Assembly (NCBI GenBank): GCA_023487615.1
Contig: JAMDBH010000082.1
Span: 1-7,620, forward strand
DNA from: Gammaproteobacteria bacterium
GTDB lineage: Bacteria; Pseudomonadota; Gammaproteobacteria; SURF-13
Reading direction: 5' to 3'
Length of the DNA stretch: 7,620 nt
The translations under genes were made by a program, and so were the position numbers. The notes beneath the pieces were generated by a model that was not told where the DNA came from, did no database searches, and saw nothing but the letters and a program-made list of their open reading frames with translations. Shown here in pieces: positions 6,356 through 7,620 of the stretch (the first letter of the stretch is position 1; each line of letters starts with the position of its first letter).

Positions 6356-7620
6356 ATAGTGAAAAGTTAAAAGTGAAAAAGGCGCGAGGGCTGCTCACGG
6401 GAGAGGTCAATCGCCGCAATTTCATGCTCCGTGCCCTGGGTTCGGTGTCAGCCCTCTTCTTGGCCGGCTGCGACAAGCTGTCCCGGACTGAAGGGTTCGT
6501 ACGGATGCTGGAAAGCGCCGAGCAACTGACCTATCGCGTTCAACGCCTGGTCACGGCGCGGAACGCGATGGCGAAGGAATTCAGCGCAGCGGATCTCTCC
6601 CCGGTATTTCGCAGCAACGGCACCGACAATCCCGACAGTCCCGAGTATCAGGCGCTCGCCGCCGATGAGTTTATCAACTGGCGGCTGGAGGTCACAGGGC
6701 TGGTCGAACACCCCGGTAGCTTTTCCCTGGCCGAATTGCACTCACTGCCTGCACGCACCCAGATCACCCGCCACGATTGCGTGGAGGGCTGGAGCGCCAT
6801 CGGCAAGTGGAAGGGCGTGCGGCTCGGCACCGTGCTGGAGCGGGTCAAGCCGCTGCCCAATGCCCGCTATGTGATGTTTTATTGCTCCGACGTGCGGCCG
6901 CTGGTGCGGCTCAACGTGAGCGTGATCGCGGAGCAAGACGGCCGGCGTGAACAGGGCAGTGCGGGCGGTGGCGGGCGGGTGAGTTACCAGTACTTTCTCG
7001 ACAGCGAGCGCGGTCTCGGCTACGCACGCGAAGCCGTGCGGCAGGCCTTGGTGAATCTGGAAGCGGTGGCGGCGCCCGCCGGCGCCATGCAGGTGGTATT
7101 GGGCCCCGGCTGGCCGGGCGTGCTGCTGCACGAGGCCATCGGCCACGGGCTGGAGGGCGACTTCAATCGTAAGGGCAGCTCCGCCTTCGCGGGACGCATC
7201 GGCGAACGGGTGGCCTCGGAACAGTGCACGGTGGTGGACGACGGCACGCTCGAAAACCGGCGCGGCTCGCTAAATCTCGACGACGAAGGTACGCCGACGC
7301 AGTGCACTACGCTCATCGAAAACGGCATCCTCAAGGGCTACATCCACGACAAGCTGAATGCACGCCTGATGGGCGTCAAGCCCACCGGCAACGGACGGCG
7401 CGAATCCTATGCGCATCTGCCCATGCCGCGCATGACCAACACCTACATGCGCGCGGGTGATTATTCACCGGATGAAATCATCCGCTCTGTGGACAAGGGG
7501 CTGTACGCCGTCAACTTCGGTGGCGGCCAGGTGGACATCACCTCCGGCAAGTTCGTGTTCTCGGCCAGCGAGGCCTATCTGATTGAAAACGGCAGGATTA
7601 CAAGGCCCGTGAAGGGCGCA
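6352..7620 (+). CDS. in-frame chimera: molybdopterin oxidoreductase (sulfite oxidase family) N-terminal part joined to TldD; runs off the window
   Basis: A single uninterrupted frame of 423 codons with no stop before the window end. Residues 20-40 hold a Tat-type signal ([10 protein letters not shown]21-R22) ending in a lipobox LAGC (C40), so the product would be exported folded and lipid-anchored. Residues about 105-180 begin a sulfite oxidase-type Mo domain with [13 protein letters not shown], where C143 should ligate molybdenum, and VMFYCSD. This matches the catalytic subunits usually encoded beside such cytochrome b genes. The Mo domain then stops at about residue 180, well short of the roughly 270 residues I expect, so about 90-100 residues are missing, including much of the cofactor pocket. 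The frame continues as TldD. The ATG overlaps the cytochrome b stop; a GTG at 6373 is an alternative start that also keeps the Tat motif. The product is unlikely to be an active Mo enzyme, and the join may be a deletion or an assembly error. Confidence 0.8.
   Translation, partial: MNSEKLKVKKARGLLTGEVNRRNFMLRALGSVSALFLAGCDKLSRTEGFVRMLESAEQLTYRVQRLVTARNAMAKEFSAADLSPVFRSNGTDNPDSPEYQALAADEFINWRLEVTGLVEHPGSFSLAELHSLPARTQITRHDCVEGWSAIGKWKGVRLGTVLERVKPLPNARYVMFYCSDVRPLVRLNVSVIAEQDGRREQGSAGGGGRVSYQYFLDSERGLGYAREAVRQALVNLEAVAAPAGAMQVVLGPGWPGVLLHEAIGHGLEGDFNRKGSSAFAGRIGERVASEQCTVVDDGTLENRRGSLNLDDEGTPTQCTTLIENGILKGYIHDKLNARLMGVKPTGNGRRESYAHLPMPRMTNTYMRAGDYSPDEIIRSVDKGLYAVNFGGGQVDITSGKFVFSASEAYLIENGRITRPVKGA
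6359..6379 (+). repeat. three tandem 7-bp units at the start of the Mo oxidoreductase gene
   Basis: GTGAAAA, GTTAAAA and GTGAAAA lie head to tail, one base different in the middle copy, from codon 3 of the chimeric frame. They encode the lysine-rich part of the long n-region before the twin arginines. The patch is strikingly AT-rich against its surroundings. Seven is not a multiple of three, so loss or gain of one unit would shift the frame when translation starts at 6352. Confidence 0.6.
6892..7620 (+). other. tldD: TldD metalloprotease segment of the chimeric frame (N-terminus missing, C-terminus beyond the window)
   Basis: From [12 protein letters not shown] onward the translation follows TldD closely. 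It shows [11 protein letters not shown] (A204 to R209 of the chimera), the zinc-binding HExxxH in [11 protein letters not shown] (H260, E261, H265), [50 protein letters not shown] and [16 protein letters not shown]. TldD acts in the cytoplasm with PmbA/TldE to process peptides such as microcins and the antitoxin CcdA. From my memory of the E. coli protein (481 residues), the segment enters at about residue 179. The N-terminal domain is therefore absent, and about 60 C-terminal residues, with the cysteine third zinc ligand, lie beyond the window. Being placed behind an export signal contradicts its normal location. Any genuine tldD start would have to be elsewhere in the genome. Confidence 0.9.

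Noticed and set aside
6894..6901. NotI site (GCGGCCGC) next to the molybdoenzyme/TldD join, suggesting a cloning junction
   Set aside because: The site falls in codons for VRPL, a conserved TldD motif, so it is explained by the native gene and is probably coincidental.
6892..7620. TldD part as a separate gene with its own start inside the window
   Set aside because: No start codon with a ribosome binding site lies near the join, and the TldD N-terminal sequence is absent; it continues in the upstream frame.

Overview
The window is about 58-60% GC by eye and gene-dense, and looks like a gammaproteobacterial chromosome. The ArgD and ArgF sequences, the cytochrome b/molybdoenzyme pair and the TldD segment all read like gammaproteobacterial proteins; I cannot name a genus. 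There are no rRNA or tRNA genes, CRISPR arrays, transposases or phage genes.

Layout. (1) 1-191: the 3' end of a PuuD-like (urate oxidase N-terminal family) membrane protein. (2) 192-304: a short regulatory gap with a candidate promoter, an inverted repeat and a strong intrinsic-terminator hairpin that ends right against the argD ribosome binding site. (3) 305-3766: three tightly packed plus-strand genes. These are argD (acetylornithine aminotransferase), argF (ornithine carbamoyltransferase) and a membrane-anchored legumain-like (family C13) cysteine protease, with gaps of 13 and 17 bp, so probably one transcript. (4) 3767-3936: a convergent gap with three degenerate, alternately oriented copies of a CCTCTGCG-type repeat, two of which pair into a long hairpin. 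(5) 3937-5448, minus strand: a 503-residue lipoprotein of unknown function with a striking HNCGCYH motif. (6) 5449-5545: a divergent promoter region holding a perfect 9-bp inverted repeat. (7) 5546-6355: a four-helix cytochrome b561-type membrane subunit, overlapping by 4 bp with (8) an open frame from 6352 through the window end.

The last frame is the main oddity. It starts as a Tat-exported, sulfite-oxidase-family molybdopterin oxidoreductase lipoprotein, the expected partner of the cytochrome b. It breaks off just after residue 180 and continues in the same frame, with no stop, as TldD, a cytoplasmic zinc protease, from a point normally about 175-180 residues into that protein. Both halves are truncated. 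Either a deletion fused two neighbouring genes, or the assembly is chimeric at about 6889-6894.

How the genes work together: ArgD and ArgF carry out two consecutive-branch steps of arginine synthesis (acetylornithine formation and ornithine to citrulline). The C13 protease is an unexplained passenger or partner in that operon. The cytochrome b would feed electrons between the quinone pool and the Mo enzyme if the latter were intact; as it stands the redox module looks broken.
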